Assembly: GCA_021818605.1 (NCBI GenBank)
Contig: JAKAUH010000942.1
Span: 1 to 5,006 of the forward strand
DNA from: Planctomycetota bacterium
GTDB taxonomy: Bacteria; Planctomycetota; Planctomycetia; Isosphaerales; Isosphaeraceae
DNA length: 5,006 bases
Direction: 5' to 3'
Positions 4,605 through 5,006 of the stretch are shown piece by piece. Below the pieces are notes generated by a model that made no database searches, had not been told where the DNA came from, and saw only the letters and a program-made list of their open reading frames with translations. Position 1 is the stretch's first letter. Each line of letters starts with the position of its first letter. A program made the position numbers and the translations under genes.

Positions 4605-5006
4605 ATGAGCCATGAAGTCATCATCGAGACCCGGAACCTGACGAAGGTCTACCGAGATTTCTGGGGCCGCCCCAAGGTCCAGGCGCTCAAGGCGCTGGAC
4701 CTGAAGGTCTACCGCGGCGAGATCTTCGGTTTACTCGGGCCGAACGGTTCGGGGAAGACGACCTCGATCAAGCTGCTGCTCGGCCTGCTGTTCCCGACCG
4801 AGGGCGAGGCCCTCATTTTCAACGAGCCGACCACGAACGTCGCCAAGAACGAGCGGATCGGCTACCTCCCCGAGGAATCGTACCTGTACAAGTTCCTCGA
4901 TGCCGAGGAGACGCTCCAGTTCTACGGGCGGCTGTTCAAGATCTCCGGCCGCGAACGGAACAAGCGGGTCAGCCGTCTGATCGACATGGTGGGCCTGACG
5001 GCGGCC
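4605..5006 (+). CDS. ABC-2-type transporter ATP-binding protein, N-terminal part
   Basis: The 134 visible residues are the first half of an ABC ATPase of the CcmA/NatA class. It starts MSHEVIIETRNLTKVYRDFW. The Walker A loop GPNGSGKT spans residues 45-52, after the beta-strand GEIFGLL. The Q-loop region reads IGYLPEES (85-92), with Glu in place of Gln, as is common in this subfamily (LPEE). The helical part, TLQFYGRLFKISGRERNKRV, follows. The signature motif, Walker B and switch His would lie beyond the window. Such subunits hydrolyse ATP on the cytoplasmic side to drive an ABC-2 permease, usually for export; the substrate is unknown and the permease is probably next. The insertion FWGRPKV at 19-25 before the first beta-turn is common in such proteins. 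Only a weak AAGG lies ten bases before the ATG. No upstream operon partner is seen. Confidence 0.93.
   Translation, partial: MSHEVIIETRNLTKVYRDFWGRPKVQALKALDLKVYRGEIFGLLGPNGSGKTTSIKLLLGLLFPTEGEALIFNEPTTNVAKNERIGYLPEESYLYKFLDAEETLQFYGRLFKISGRERNKRVSRLIDMVGLTAA

Noticed and set aside
4159..4605. 148-codon frame whose stop overlaps the ABC start
   Set aside because: The overlap hints at coupling, but the product has no domain, the frame crosses two strong hairpins and the start lacks a clear ribosome site.

Overview
The window is GC-rich with long gene-poor stretches. Its composition, together with dispersed AACGAACCCAAT-type repeats, suggests a planctomycete, perhaps of the Isosphaeraceae. That assignment is an inference from remembered genome texture; no database was consulted. 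Only four protein-coding segments can be supported: the tail of an HNH endonuclease (2-91, +), a two-gene VapC-type toxin-antitoxin operon (744-1471, -), a decayed transposase C-terminus (1868-2446, +), and the start of an ABC-2-type transporter ATPase (4605-5006, +, running off the window).

Layout. Positions 92-743 hold no gene but carry copies of a CCTGTCCTTT-type motif and a 9-bp hairpin. The toxin-antitoxin operon follows on the minus strand. The antitoxin is first, with a near-ideal AGGAGGT ribosome site. The PIN-domain toxin overlaps it by ATGA and has its own GGAGG inside the antitoxin. Its leader holds a candidate -10 and an inverted repeat. Directly upstream of the operon lies a cluster of short repeats (1561-1721) built on TGTCCTTTTTGAGAGCTC, then a palindrome (1830-1860), then the transposase remnant. 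The same CCTGTCC motif therefore brackets the toxin-antitoxin operon on both sides.

Positions 2447-4604 form about 2.2 kb with no credible gene. Open frames there are GC-driven and overlap on both strands. The stretch is rich in secondary structure: a 15-bp palindrome (3069-3083), a run of four or five adjacent hairpins (about 3131-3311), AACGAAC repeats in both orientations (3373-3530), a plus-strand terminator-like hairpin (3851-3891), a 35-bp exact direct repeat (3944-3978 and 4017-4051), a minus-strand terminator-like hairpin (4244-4277), and two mutually exclusive hairpins (4397-4426) upstream of the ABC gene.

Functionally, the toxin and antitoxin form one self-regulated module. The ABC ATPase probably begins an export or ABC-2 permease operon beyond the right edge. 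The rest looks like an accessory scar in which repeats, a dead transposase and possible small structured RNAs have accumulated. No CRISPR array, rRNA or convincing tRNA is present.
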